A DNA stretch of 64,000 bases from assembly GCA_017457955.1 (NCBI GenBank), contig JAFTGL010000012.1, forward strand, positions 1 to 64,000. Reading direction: 5' to 3'. A program made the translations under genes and the position numbers. Position 1 is the first letter of the stretch; each line of letters starts with the position of its first letter. This document shows, piece after piece, positions 9,705 to 17,925 of this stretch. Source of the DNA: Ruminococcus sp. (GTDB lineage: Bacteria; Bacillota; Clostridia; Oscillospirales; Acutalibacteraceae). The notes beneath the pieces are model-generated. The model did no database searches. It was not told where the DNA came from and worked only from the letters and a program-made list of their open reading frames with translations.

Positions 9705-9738
9705 AAAAAAGACGGCGGCGGGAAATCCCGTCACCGCC
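9705..9738 (-). terminator. Terminator after the anchored-protein gene
   Basis: A 12-bp stem (9711-9722 with 9727-9738; one mismatch, two wobbles) with an AT-only loop and TTTTTT on the minus strand. It separates the wall-anchored protein from its likely sortase and may set their ratio. Confidence 0.75.
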
Positions 9739-9753
9739 TTTCGGTTCAGTCAA

Positions 9754-10206
9754 TTATTTCTGTGCTTTCTTCTTCTTGCTGACTACGATAGAGATGATGA
9801 TACCGACAACAGCAACGACCGCGATACCGATCCAAACAAAGATCATAAAGTTATCGCTGGTCTTGGGGGTGTTAGCGGTCTTAGCGGCGGTAGTAGCGGC
9901 AACGGTAGCGGCGACAGTCTCAGCCTCGGTAGCAGCTGCGGTCTCGGCAGCGGTCTCAACGGTAGTCTCAGCCGCTGTCTCTTCAACGGTCTCTTCGGCT
10001 GCAGTCTCAGCCTCGGTCTCAGCGGGAGCCTCGGTCTCTTCAGCCTGATTGTCGTCGGTAGGCTGCTCGCCCTCGTTATCGCCGACATCGGTCAGAATCT
10101 CGTTGCCGTTATCGTCATAAGCGACAGCAGCATTGGCGGGAATGGTCAAAGCAAACATAGAAGCTGCGATCATGACACAGAATAAGATAGATAATACACG
10201 TTTCAT
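9754..10206 (-). CDS. Small secreted protein with LPXTG-like anchor (TPKTSD)
   Basis: 150 residues: a signal peptide (MKRVLSILFCVMIAASMFA, cleavage likely after ANA), a 90-residue acidic stretch rich in Glu/Thr/Ala/Val repeats (ETAAE, TVEETAA), then NTPKTSD, a membrane span (FMIFVWIGIAVVAVVGIIIS) and a KKKK tail. This is the layout of a sortase substrate; TPKTS resembles class B motifs (NPxTx). The sortase gene is next downstream. It looks like a spacer or scaffold rather than an enzyme. Confidence 0.85.
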   Translation of the reverse strand: MKRVLSILFCVMIAASMFALTIPANAAVAYDDNGNEILTDVGDNEGEQPTDDNQAEETEAPAETEAETAAEETVEETAAETTVETAAETAAATEAETVAATVAATTAAKTANTPKTSDNFMIFVWIGIAVVAVVGIIISIVVSKKKKAQK

Positions 10207-10369
10207 TGTTCATGTTCCTTTCTTAAATCAGTATTCCGTAACATTGTCACGGTTTTATCAGGATCAATGATCCCGATTCCTGTCTTCACGGATATCGCGA
10301 AATACAGGGAGTCATCGGGAAGCCCCTTAACTCACGTCGAATCATAGCACAATCAAATCCTCATTTCAA
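10207..10369 (-). promoter_or_regulatory. Promoter and structured leader of the anchored-protein gene
   Basis: TTGAAA (10369-10364), 17 bp and TATGAT (10346-10341) form a clear promoter, giving a leader of about 128 nt. The leader can fold a strong hairpin with closing arms CCTGT/ACAGG and inner TTCGCG/CGTGAA, and a second one with arms ATCGGGATCA/TGATCCTGAT. I do not recognise a known riboswitch class. From 10370 to 10660 I see no gene. Confidence 0.6.
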
Positions 10370-10660
10370 TACAAAAAGTGTAAAATTTGCAAATTCTTAA
10401 CTTTTGTCGGACTTTCATTGGTGAAAGCCGGAAACGTTTGACACTTTTGCACAAGGGAAAAAAATAAGATTTATCCAAAGCGCAAAAAAGGGATATGATA
10501 ACAGATGATCATATAATTGTGCCGCTTTCGATATCCGCCTTCTCTACGTTGCTTGTCGATATCAACGGGATAGGGACAGTTTTCACCATCGCTTGCCCGT
10601 TCACTACACTGTTTTGTTTTCAGGGTTTACCCCGACTATTGACAGAGATCCTAAATATAC

Positions 10661-10687
10661 AGCCCATAGCTGTCACAGCTATGGGCT
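10661..10687 (-). terminator. Hairpin ending the PqqD/PFIP operon
   Basis: A perfect 11-bp stem AGCCCATAGCT/AGCTATGGGCT with a 5-nt loop, 30 bp past the lipoprotein stop. The U-run on the minus strand is weak. Confidence 0.55.
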
Positions 10688-10716
10688 ACGTTTACCTATT
10701 TAATTTTAGTCAACGA

Positions 10717-11196
10717 TCAACGCGGGATAAAGGGGAGCTCATACTCATCCGGGACTAATGTAGGCGCTACAACATCCGATTCGGAAGAACTGCTTTGCGA
10801 CTGAGAGGAACTGCTCTTCGATCCTTCGTCCTTCGGCTGAGAGACAGCGCCGCTCCCCGGATCAGAGTCACCATGCTGCGATTGAGGAGCGGAGTCATTG
10901 TCCTCGTCATCAGGCTGATAACCTGTTTGCTCATCGCCGGCATTTGACTGCTGATCGCTTTGAACGGAAGATGAGGCTTTATCCTCAGACTTCTTATCCT
11001 CAGCGGTGGTTTCCGCTTGTGTAGGCTTTTGATCGGATTTCGCCTCAGTTGCCTTAGCGTTAACCGTTTCTGTGGCGGACTGCGTCGCGGTATCCGGCGT
11101 AGCCTTAGCGTCTTCTTTTTTATCTTCTCCGCAGCCCGCAAGCATACAAACGCTTAACGCAAGCGCGGATAAAAACAACAATATTCTTTTAACCAT
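10717..11196 (-). CDS. Low-complexity lipoprotein ending in ELPFIPR
   Basis: 159 residues. The signal ends in the lipobox LAGC (cysteine at residue 22), so the protein is predicted to be lipid-anchored outside the cell. The mature part is a Lys/Glu/Thr then Ser/Gln/Asp-rich linker (KSSSSQSQSSSSES) without a folded domain. The last residues, DEYELPFIPR, match the ends of two other proteins of this locus. The ATG at 11196 has GGAG six bases upstream. It follows the dockerin gene by 23 bp, probably in the same transcript. Confidence 0.85.
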   Translation of the reverse strand: MVKRILLFLSALALSVCMLAGCGEDKKEDAKATPDTATQSATETVNAKATEAKSDQKPTQAETTAEDKKSEDKASSSVQSDQQSNAGDEQTGYQPDDEDNDSAPQSQHGDSDPGSGAVSQPKDEGSKSSSSQSQSSSSESDVVAPTLVPDEYELPFIPR

Positions 11197-11219
11197 TATT
11201 TCTCCATTATTATCTATGA

Positions 11220-11582
11220 TTATTTTTTGGGGATAAACGGCAATTCATACGGATCCGTGGCTTTCGGCGTTGTCGGATCGGGAATCGTTACAGTTTCTCC
11301 GATGTGATAAGGATCCTCAGATCCTGCCAAATGGCGCTGGATCCATGTTACGTCTTTGATATCCACACCGTCGCCGTCAACATCAGCGGCTCTTTCATCA
11401 AAAACAGCGGGTTCGAGAAAACCGAGCTTTCTCTGGATCAAGGTCGCGTCTATGATTTCTACTTCACCGTTGCCGTCAACGTCTCCGCGAATATAACTGC
11501 TCGCGGCAGACACCGAAAGGGCCACGCCCATTACGGACAAAAGACAAATTACAGCTAAAATGATCGCACAGATTTTTTTCAT
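11220..11582 (-). CDS. Small secreted type I dockerin protein ending in ELPFIPKK
   Basis: 120 residues: signal peptide (to about VSAAS), then a dockerin made of two calcium-loop helices, DVDGNGEVEIIDATLIQRKL and DVDGDGVDIKDVTWIQRHL. The second loop is one residue shorter than the standard 12-residue loop, so its calcium binding may be altered. There is no catalytic module. After a short Pro/Thr linker the protein ends DPYELPFIPKK. Dockerins bind cohesins or act as simple calcium folds; no cohesin is in the window. The ATG at 11582 follows AGGAGG. Confidence 0.9.
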   Translation of the reverse strand: MKKICAIILAVICLLSVMGVALSVSAASSYIRGDVDGNGEVEIIDATLIQRKLGFLEPAVFDERAADVDGDGVDIKDVTWIQRHLAGSEDPYHIGETVTIPDPTTPKATDPYELPFIPKK

Positions 11583-11649
11583 GATAAAACCTCCTGAAAA
11601 AGATATTAATTACTCAGCTTAAGGCAGAAAGGGTTCACCCGCAATCCGC

Positions 11650-12330
11650 CTATATCACTAAATCGATCTCATTATCGTCTTCCTCTGAAAAAACAAATTC
11701 GCCTATTTTGTGATCCACCGCAACCAAAAGAGCAGGCAGCATCAGGCAAACCGCTGTACCGGCAAAGCCAAAGAAATACAGAAATCTGCTGAGGAAGGTG
11801 AGCTTTAGGCTCATTTCGATATTCGCGCGGTATTTGATCAACATGATACATTCCATGATCAGACACGCGAGATAGAACACAACGATGATGCTCGACAAAA
11901 CCACCTTGAGCGTCTGTTTTTTCCTGAATTCCTCACTGCTTCTGAGGGTAATGAAATAAAATACCAAAGCGATCGCGCCGAGCTGGGATAACACATATAC
12001 AACGCAGTTCAAAACGGAAGCAGTATCGGAAGCTTTCAGATTTCCGAACAGAAAAGGTATGTTGATCAGCTTAACGAAAAAAAGAAGTATCATACCGCCT
12101 AAGAACAGTATCGTACGCGCGGCGGCGGCTTTGCGGTTGTCGGCAAACATCAAAAACGAAGCTACAGTGAGCACCAGATAGAAGGGCAGTCCAATCAGTC
12201 TGCCTAATCTGTTCGTCTCCATAAATATCATCAAATAAACCTGGTAGGCTGTAAACAAACCAAAGGACAGCGCCGTTAACAATCTGACGAAGAACTGAAA
12301 TTTTTCGTTGTATAAAAGTGATTCTTTCAA
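11650..12330 (-). CDS. Six-span integral membrane protein of the PqqD locus
   Basis: 226 residues, about six hydrophobic segments (for example LLTALSFGLFTAYQVYLMIF, ILFLGGMILLFFVKLI, VVLSSIIVVFYLACLIMECI) and an acidic C-terminus. I do not recognise the family. The start is TTG at 12330, supported by GAAGGGAAAATA just upstream and the lack of a nearby ATG. It lies 31 bp after the PqqD gene. A transport, protease or sensor role in handling the short peptide is possible but unproven. Confidence 0.75.
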   Translation of the reverse strand: MKESLLYNEKFQFFVRLLTALSFGLFTAYQVYLMIFMETNRLGRLIGLPFYLVLTVASFLMFADNRKAAAARTILFLGGMILLFFVKLINIPFLFGNLKASDTASVLNCVVYVLSQLGAIALVFYFITLRSSEEFRKKQTLKVVLSSIIVVFYLACLIMECIMLIKYRANIEMSLKLTFLSRFLYFFGFAGTAVCLMLPALLVAVDHKIGEFVFSEEDDNEIDLVI

Positions 12331-12361
12331 TATTTTCCCTTCTTTTTACAGTTTTTTGCGG

Positions 12362-12622
12362 TCAATCATCGATCGCGCCGATTTCCCTGAGCCTGTTGAC
12401 GGCTTCGGCGACATCGGCTTTGATCACTTCTCTGTCGCCGTCAAAGCGCGCACAGAGGGCGTCAACGATTCTTTCTTCGGTGGTGTCCTGCAGCAGGCAT
12501 CCGGCGATCGCCGAGAGGGTCTTGTTGCCCTGTATCAAGCCATGAAAATCCGCATCTCCGGTGGGGACGATCAAGGTCTCGCCGCCGACCTGATGGCGGA
12601 TAAAGTTTTCGTTCAACTTCAT
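12362..12622 (-). CDS. PqqD-family protein (RiPP recognition element)
   Basis: 86 residues, the normal size of a stand-alone PqqD fold: LIVPTGDADFHGLIQGNKT, then TTEERIVDALCARF and an end VAEAVNRLREIGAIDD. Family members bind the leader part of short precursor peptides and present them to modifying enzymes. The ATG at 12622 is chosen because AAAGGATG precedes it and the PqqD fold begins there. The 47-aa peptide gene is 196 bp upstream on the same strand and is the obvious candidate client. No radical SAM or other maturase is in the window. Confidence 0.88.
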   Translation of the reverse strand: MKLNENFIRHQVGGETLIVPTGDADFHGLIQGNKTLSAIAGCLLQDTTEERIVDALCARFDGDREVIKADVAEAVNRLREIGAIDD

Positions 12623-12645
12623 GATAGCACATCCTTTATACTGAC

Positions 12646-12745
12646 ATTCAACAAAAGCCCGATACCGTCGCGCTTTGGCTTCTGTTGAATACCGGTATAA
12701 TATCATCTGCGCCGCCGTTTCAAGCGCAACGCTCAAAACGGCGGC
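12646..12745 (-). promoter_or_regulatory. Two long hairpins between the peptide gene and the PqqD gene
   Basis: A 14-bp stem with one mismatch pairs 12646-12659 with 12677-12690, and a perfect 10-bp stem pairs GCCGCCGTTT (12711-12720) with AAACGGCGGC. No U-run follows either. They could be processing or mRNA-stability elements that give different amounts of peptide and PqqD. Confidence 0.5.
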
Positions 12746-12818
12746 GTGATAATACATTATGTTCGATTTGATCTTTGTTCAGCGGTCAAAAAGACCATCC
12801 TACTAAAAGATGAGGATC

Positions 12819-12962
12819 TTACGGGATAAAGGGCATTTCGTTATCGCCGGGATTAAGAGGGGGACGAGTAGGTGTAGGGGTCTCACCCGAAGTGGTGATG
12901 ATATCCTCCGCATCGAACTGTGTCACGTCCATATACAGACGCTCATAGGTTTCTTTATTCAT
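12819..12962 (-). CDS. 47-residue precursor-like peptide ending in EMPFIP
   Basis: The start ATG at 12962 comes 21 bp after the stop of the surface-protein gene, with GGAAAGGA upstream. The N-terminal half, MNKETYERLYMDVTQFDAED, looks like a helical leader. IITTSG follows, then a Thr/Pro-rich part and the end NPGDNEMPFIP. There is no signal peptide. It resembles the many short 'Tyr-x-x-…-Phe-Asp-x-Glu-Asp-(V/I)-I-T-T-S-G' peptides of gut Firmicutes. The PqqD neighbour suggests a modified peptide; the modification is unknown. Confidence 0.8.
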   Translation of the reverse strand: MNKETYERLYMDVTQFDAEDIITTSGETPTPTRPPLNPGDNEMPFIP

Positions 12963-12983
12963 CGTTTATCATATCCTTTCCAA

Positions 12984-15900
12984 TTAAGCTTTAAAGAACT
13001 CGTTAGCCGCCTGGTTGTACAGGTAGAGCGCGGAAACGAGAGCCTTAGCGGATTCACTTGCGCTGCCGCTTTCCAATACTGTCTTAGCATAATCGAGAGC
13101 GGAATAGTGGAATTCTACGCCGTTGACCTCAAAATACTGCTGATTGTCGAGTTCTGCCGCAGGGATATCGGTTACATCCACCCAGTAGTACCAGTTGGAC
13201 TGGCTGCCGTCGTATGCGGTCTCATCTGCCGAACCGGCGCCTGTAGGAATCTCAAAGTACATTCTGAGGGTAGTCTTGGACAGGTAGATAACACTGGGAC
13301 CGTAGAAATTCGCGTCTGCCTCGGGATGAATGGTAGACATGTCGGTAGCAGTTCCTTGGATAGCATCGCCGATCATCTCAGGTGTAACAGTAGCCATCTC
13401 GTAACCGGGAATGTTGTCATAAACAGCAGGAGCGTTCATCTGAGCCTGGAAGACATCCTGTGCCTTTGCGCCGTAGTTGAGCATTTCCTTCATCAGAGTC
13501 TTAGCCGCGTCAGCCTTGTCAGCGGGAATATTGCAGCCTACAGGATCGTCAATGATTCTCTGTGCATACTGCTGTACGCTATAGGTGTCGGTATCATCCT
13601 GTGCTGCGCCGTTGATGACAACGTCATAAGCTTTGATGTCATGCGCCATGTACGCAGCGGGAACAAAGCAGGTAACCTTGATGTAATCGCCGGACCGTTC
13701 GAAGTCGGTGACTGTGTTGTTAGTGTACTTGTCACAGTCGAAGGTCACGGATACAGAATTAACATCCGCAGCAGCGATGCCCGCGGCAGCAGGATCGAGG
13801 TAGAAGATCAGGCCGATATCGCCGTGCAGGGTAAGACCGTAACCGACGAAGAGTTCGGGAGCCTCGCCTACAGTATAGACACCGGGTGTCTGGGTCTCGA
13901 TCCAAGCAAGACCCTCAGGCAGGGTCATGGTGTTGGAAGTAGCAGTGACCTCGGGAGCTTCGTTCTCCTGATAGGTGTAATCGCCGATCTGTACGCCGTT
14001 GGTGCTGGTGATAGTCGGATTACCGGAGATGGTCAGAGTGGGTGTGCCGCCGGGATAGTTGCAGCTCTCTACTACGATCGCGTCGCCGGTCGCGTTAGCG
14101 CCGTTGCCGTTGTGGGTGTAATCAGCCTTTGCGCCGTTACCGATGATGGTACCGCCCTTGACGTCCAGAGTACCGGACTTCTGATAGATACCTGTTGCGC
14201 CGGTGATCTCGCCTCCATTGATGGTGGTGGTGCCGGTGCCGGGCAGATAGATAGCGGTTACATTGGAAGTAATGACCGCGCCGTCGTTGACGGTGATGGT
14301 CGCGTTCTTGGTATAAGAACCGTTGGTAGCAATTGCAAAGTCGTTGCCGCCGTTGATGGTACCGTTTACGGTCAGGCTCTGGTTCTCAGAAGTCAGAGCA
14401 ACACAACCTTCAACCGTTACGCCTTCGCCGATGGTAACATTATTGTACTTGCCGCTTACACCAATAGCCTGATCTGCGGAAGAAGCTACGAGCTTGCCGC
14501 CCTTCTCAGCGCTGGTGTCAACCAAAGCAAAGTTCTTGGGAGAAGATGCAGAGCCGGCTCTGGTAAGCAGGATACCGTAATCGGAAGCGGTAGAGGTCAG
14601 AGTATGACCGTTCAGGTCAAGAGTAATATTGGAAGCCAGGACTGTAGGAGCGATGCGCGCGGTTGCGTTAATGTCCTTGAGCAGCTTATAAGTGCCGTTG
14701 GCGCTTAATATGGTAGAACTAAAGGTCTTGTAGCTTACCTTACCGGCAGTTGTGGTATACTCGATATCTGCTTCTACAGTGGTGTAGGTTGTTACGCCTT
14801 CTGCTGTTGTAGATTTTACAACATAAGCGCCCTCAACAGTAGGATTGCTGAACTTGAAGCCGTTCTTAGCAACCTTGAGAGTCTCATCGGGGGTCATAAC
14901 GTAAGCGGGAGCGTCCTTAAGCAGGGTGATAACGTCGCCGTTAGCAGCCGCCGCAGCCTCAGCGAAGGTCATATATCCGGTGCCGTTGACCTCTGCCGCA
15001 TAATCAGGAGCCAGAGTCTGCGCGCCCTCTCCGTCGTCTACCCACTTGTAGCCTTCGGGAGCAGCCTGAGCAAAGTCGTTAGCCTTGGTGACTGTGAGCT
15101 TTTCGGGGGTTGCAGCGAGTACGTTCTTAGCGGTCTGGTCAAGAACGATATCACCGTTCAGAGTGCCGCTCTCCAGAGTCAGGGAGAAGCCGTCCTTCGC
15201 GTCGCTCTTGGAAGCGTAAACCTCAACGTTGCCGTTGATGACGCTGTTGCCCTTAACGGTTACGTTAACGGACGGATAAGAAGCGTAGCGGCATACATCG
15301 AAAGCGATTTTGCCTTCTCTTGCATTGATGGTAGTATCGTTGATAACTACGTTACCGTTGTTGTTGGACAGAACATAGTTGCCGTCGCCTGCCATATTGG
15401 TACCGTCAATTACCATGTTATCCAGAGTCAGGTTGCTGTAGTTCTGGATGATCATCTGAGCCTTGTCAGAGGTGAGCTTACCATTCTTAAAGGTGATGGT
15501 GTTGCCCTTCAGAAGCTGGAACGCCTGTGTCTCTGTACCGGTAGAACCAACAGTAGTACCGTCTACAGTGTAGGTGTGGCCAGCAAAGTCAACGGTCAGA
15601 CCTGTAGCAAACTTGCCCTGAGGAGCCTTGATACCGTTGCCTGTGCTGTCAGCCAGAACAGTGATGGTATCGCCGTCAACAGCTGCCGCAAACGCAGCCT
15701 CGAGGGTCTCATACTTGGTGGAGCCGATCTGTGCTACATAGTCGACAGGAACCAGAACGCCGTTGTCGTCCCACTTGTAGTCAGCAGGAGCATCCTGAGC
15801 GAAAGCAGCAGCCTTAGTGATAACAGCTTTTTCGGGAGTTGCAGCGAGTACGTTCTTTGCAGTCTGGTCAAGAACGATATCGCCGTTCAGCGTGCCGCTC

Positions 15901-16856
15901 TCCAGAGTCAGGGAGAAGCCGTCCTTCGCGTCGCTCTTAGAAGCATAAACCTCAACGTTGCCGTTGATCTCGCTGTCGCCCTTAACAGTTACGTTAACGG
16001 ACGGATAGCTGCTGTAGCGGCATACGTCAAACGCAATGCAGCCTTCTCTTGCAGTGATGGTAGTATCGTCGATAACGACGTTACCGTTGTTGTTAGACAG
16101 AACATAGTTGCCGTCGCCTGCCATATTGGTACCGTCGAGTACCATGTTATCCAGAGTCAGGTTGCTGTAGTTCTGAACAAGGATCTGAGCCTTTGTAGAT
16201 GTGATGGTACCGTTCTTGAAGGTGATCGTGTTGTCCTTCAGAAGCTGGAAGCCGTTGGTTTCAGTACCGGTAGAACCGACTGTGTCGCCGTCTATGGTGT
16301 AAGTGTAACCTGCAAAGTCAACGGTCAGACCGGTAGCGTACTTAGCCTTTGCGACTTTGATACCGTTGCCTGCGCAATCAGCCAGCAGAGTAATGGTCTC
16401 GCCGTCAGCAGCTGCCGCAAACGCATCCTCGAGGGTCTTGTACTGGGTGCCGCTGATCTCAGCAACGTATACAGGGTTGATTGTCAATAAGCCTGTGCCG
16501 CCATCATAGTTCAGTACATAGTTACCGCCAGTCGCCTCAAACAAAGCGTGTCCACCGTTGTCGTGCATGAGCTGGGAGTAGGTCTCTGTTGAGCTACCTG
16601 CCTGTGCATTACCGCGGTAATAATCTGTAGATCCATCATTAGCGACAATCTCGAACTCATAGTTACCTGCAGGAATAGTCAAGTTGAAATCTGTGGAAGA
16701 CTCGATATCTTCCATTGCCCAAGAACCACTGAAATTGCTGTTCAGCTTAAAAGTCCATGTCGCAGCGCCTGCCGAAATCGGCAGAACCGAGAACATGCCA
16801 ACGATCATCAGCACTGCGAGCAGTATACTGATCGGTCGTTTGGTTTTTTGAATCAT
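12984..16856 (-). CDS. Giant secreted surface protein with tandem 244-residue beta-helix-like modules
   Basis: 1290 residues. A signal peptide ends near SAGAATW. Residues about 130-620 hold two near-identical 244-residue modules, each starting YxTLExAFAAA and rich in ITFKNG, LTLDNMV and GTLNGDIVLD, as in right-handed beta-helix proteins; a third, shorter module starts near residue 630. The C-terminal ~250 residues form a separate domain (from FVGYGLTLHGDIGLIFYL). No LPXTG, dockerin or SLH motif is seen. The ATG at 16856 follows AAGGAGGAAT. First gene of the operon that includes the peptide and PqqD. Confidence 0.88.
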   Translation of the reverse strand: MIQKTKRPISILLAVLMIVGMFSVLPISAGAATWTFKLNSNFSGSWAMEDIESSTDFNLTIPAGNYEFEIVANDGSTDYYRGNAQAGSSTETYSQLMHDNGGHALFEATGGNYVLNYDGGTGLLTINPVYVAEISGTQYKTLEDAFAAAADGETITLLADCAGNGIKVAKAKYATGLTVDFAGYTYTIDGDTVGSTGTETNGFQLLKDNTITFKNGTITSTKAQILVQNYSNLTLDNMVLDGTNMAGDGNYVLSNNNGNVVIDDTTITAREGCIAFDVCRYSSYPSVNVTVKGDSEINGNVEVYASKSDAKDGFSLTLESGTLNGDIVLDQTAKNVLAATPEKAVITKAAAFAQDAPADYKWDDNGVLVPVDYVAQIGSTKYETLEAAFAAAVDGDTITVLADSTGNGIKAPQGKFATGLTVDFAGHTYTVDGTTVGSTGTETQAFQLLKGNTITFKNGKLTSDKAQMIIQNYSNLTLDNMVIDGTNMAGDGNYVLSNNNGNVVINDTTINAREGKIAFDVCRYASYPSVNVTVKGNSVINGNVEVYASKSDAKDGFSLTLESGTLNGDIVLDQTAKNVLAATPEKLTVTKANDFAQAAPEGYKWVDDGEGAQTLAPDYAAEVNGTGYMTFAEAAAAANGDVITLLKDAPAYVMTPDETLKVAKNGFKFSNPTVEGAYVVKSTTAEGVTTYTTVEADIEYTTTAGKVSYKTFSSTILSANGTYKLLKDINATARIAPTVLASNITLDLNGHTLTSTASDYGILLTRAGSASSPKNFALVDTSAEKGGKLVASSADQAIGVSGKYNNVTIGEGVTVEGCVALTSENQSLTVNGTINGGNDFAIATNGSYTKNATITVNDGAVITSNVTAIYLPGTGTTTINGGEITGATGIYQKSGTLDVKGGTIIGNGAKADYTHNGNGANATGDAIVVESCNYPGGTPTLTISGNPTITSTNGVQIGDYTYQENEAPEVTATSNTMTLPEGLAWIETQTPGVYTVGEAPELFVGYGLTLHGDIGLIFYLDPAAAGIAAADVNSVSVTFDCDKYTNNTVTDFERSGDYIKVTCFVPAAYMAHDIKAYDVVINGAAQDDTDTYSVQQYAQRIIDDPVGCNIPADKADAAKTLMKEMLNYGAKAQDVFQAQMNAPAVYDNIPGYEMATVTPEMIGDAIQGTATDMSTIHPEADANFYGPSVIYLSKTTLRMYFEIPTGAGSADETAYDGSQSNWYYWVDVTDIPAAELDNQQYFEVNGVEFHYSALDYAKTVLESGSASESAKALVSALYLYNQAANEFFKA
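15006..16470 (-). repeat. Two tandem coding repeats of about 732 bp
   Basis: Within the surface-protein gene, about 16470-15739 and 15738-15006 are close copies with a period of about 732 bp (244 codons). Identity is high over long stretches, including synonymous sites, so the duplication is fairly recent or kept alike by gene conversion. Outer boundaries are approximate. Confidence 0.8.
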
Positions 16857-17268
16857 AAATTATTCCTCCTTAATGAATTTGAAAAAATGCCAAAAGATTG
16901 TTTTCATTTGGGTCTGCCCGCTGACCATTATATTGTAACAATATCAGGCATTGGCTCCGTTCTGAGCCAAACAAATCAAAAACAAAAGATAACAAACCCG
17001 AACGCGCAAAGCGCACGTTCTGCTATTCATCGCCCGATTTGCAGAGCAAAACGGACGGAGAATACATTTTAATCACTAAGCAGCCAATGATCAATTCACG
17101 CCTTGCGGCTGGGCGCATAATATTTGTACACCCGAATTAATCTTGTCTACTTAACAGGCGTTTGCCTGCCAGATCACATGTTCCCCTATCATAATTCTTT
17201 TATGAAAACTATATATTATTTTTTGGTAATCTTGGATTTATTATCTAATATTTTAACGAAAATGTCAA
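16857..17268 (-). promoter_or_regulatory. Promoter and ~375-nt leader of the surface-protein/peptide operon
   Basis: TTGACA (17268-17263), 17 bp and GATAAT (17245-17240) form a promoter far upstream of the start codon at 16856. The intervening ~375 nt hold no convincing gene, but several inverted repeats (for example AGGCAAACGCCT near 17157 and AACGTGCGCTTTGCGCGTT near 17010). A second TATAAT at about 16930 has only a poor -35. I recognise no known riboswitch. Confidence 0.55.
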
Positions 17269-17506
17269 GGGAATTTCAGATATTCATATGCAGTTTTAAA
17301 AAAATTTTAAGACGGTCACGCTTGATTTCATTATGCAGTCGATCTGTTCGAGCATATACGACATAAACAGACGCATTTCGCCGAACAACGGTCGCCATAT
17401 TTTATAACCGTTTAGATCGTCGCTGTCAAGCGCGCAAAATCCACCGACGTCAAACCGGCGGATCGTTTTTGCAGCAGTGATGCAACGGATTGCGCTACGG
17501 TCGCCT

Positions 17507-17523
17507 TCGATTCCCGCCATCTA
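17507..17523 (+). repeat. Inverted 17-bp copy of the tmRNA 3' end
   Basis: TTCGATTCCCGCCATCT here on the plus strand equals the tmRNA 3' T-arm/acceptor sequence, which lies on the minus strand at 17606-17590. The two copies flank the 19-bp terminator stem. From 17269 to 17506 I see no supported gene. Confidence 0.7.
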
Positions 17524-17539
17524 AACTGATCGGTCAAAT

Positions 17540-17582
17540 GTTAATGAGGTGGGGTATCTTAACGATACCCCACCTCATTAAC
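17540..17582 (-). terminator. Very long perfect hairpin after tmRNA
   Basis: Perfect 19-bp inverted repeat (17540-17558 with 17564-17582) and a 5-nt loop, starting 3 bp beyond the tmRNA CCA end. The U-run is short; it probably terminates or protects the tmRNA transcript. Confidence 0.75.
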
Positions 17583-17584
17583 AA

Positions 17585-17925
17585 TGGTGGAGATGGCGGG
17601 AATCGAACCCGCGTCCGAAAACAGTTCCACAAGGTTTTCTCCGAGTGCAGTTATTGGTTTAGGATTCCCCCGACGCAGCGCCCAATAACAGGCTCTGCGC
17701 TTCGGTAGCCTTTTGTGTGTGACAGCTTAAAGGCGTGGGCTGTTCACAGAAACCGCTGTCGACGCCTTGTCCCGGGGCGCGGTAAACCCGGGCAGACGAG
17801 CTGCATTAAGCAGCTAAAGCAACTTTATTGTTGTCGTTTGTTTTTAAGTTGAGGAGTTTATAGCGGTTCCTCGCCGCTACTCGCTTACCAAGCTTCGCCG
17901 TCTCCGTCGAAACCTTTACATCCCC
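17585..17925 (-). ncRNA. ssrA: Transfer-messenger RNA (tmRNA)
   Basis: About 341 nt. The 5' end GGGGATGTAAAGGTTTCGAC pairs through a 7-bp acceptor stem with CATCTCC, followed by the encoded ACCA. The tag reading frame ends NDNNKVALAA and a stop (17806), matching the conserved ALAA degradation tag. It rescues stalled ribosomes together with SmpB, whose gene lies just upstream (170 bp). Confidence 0.96.

Noticed and set aside
10495-10758. 87-codon plus-strand frame downstream of the lipoprotein gene
   Set aside because: It runs through the terminator hairpin and into the lipoprotein gene, with no ribosome site.
12819-12962. Lasso-peptide precursor (Thr at -2 before Gly in ITTSG, with a PqqD neighbour)
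   Set aside because: The would-be core has no Asp/Glu at positions 7-9 for ring closure and no lasso cyclase or B2 protease is present.
17296-17520. 74-codon minus-strand frame next to tmRNA
   Set aside because: Its N-terminus falls on the inverted tmRNA end, there is no ribosome site, and the product has no recognisable features.
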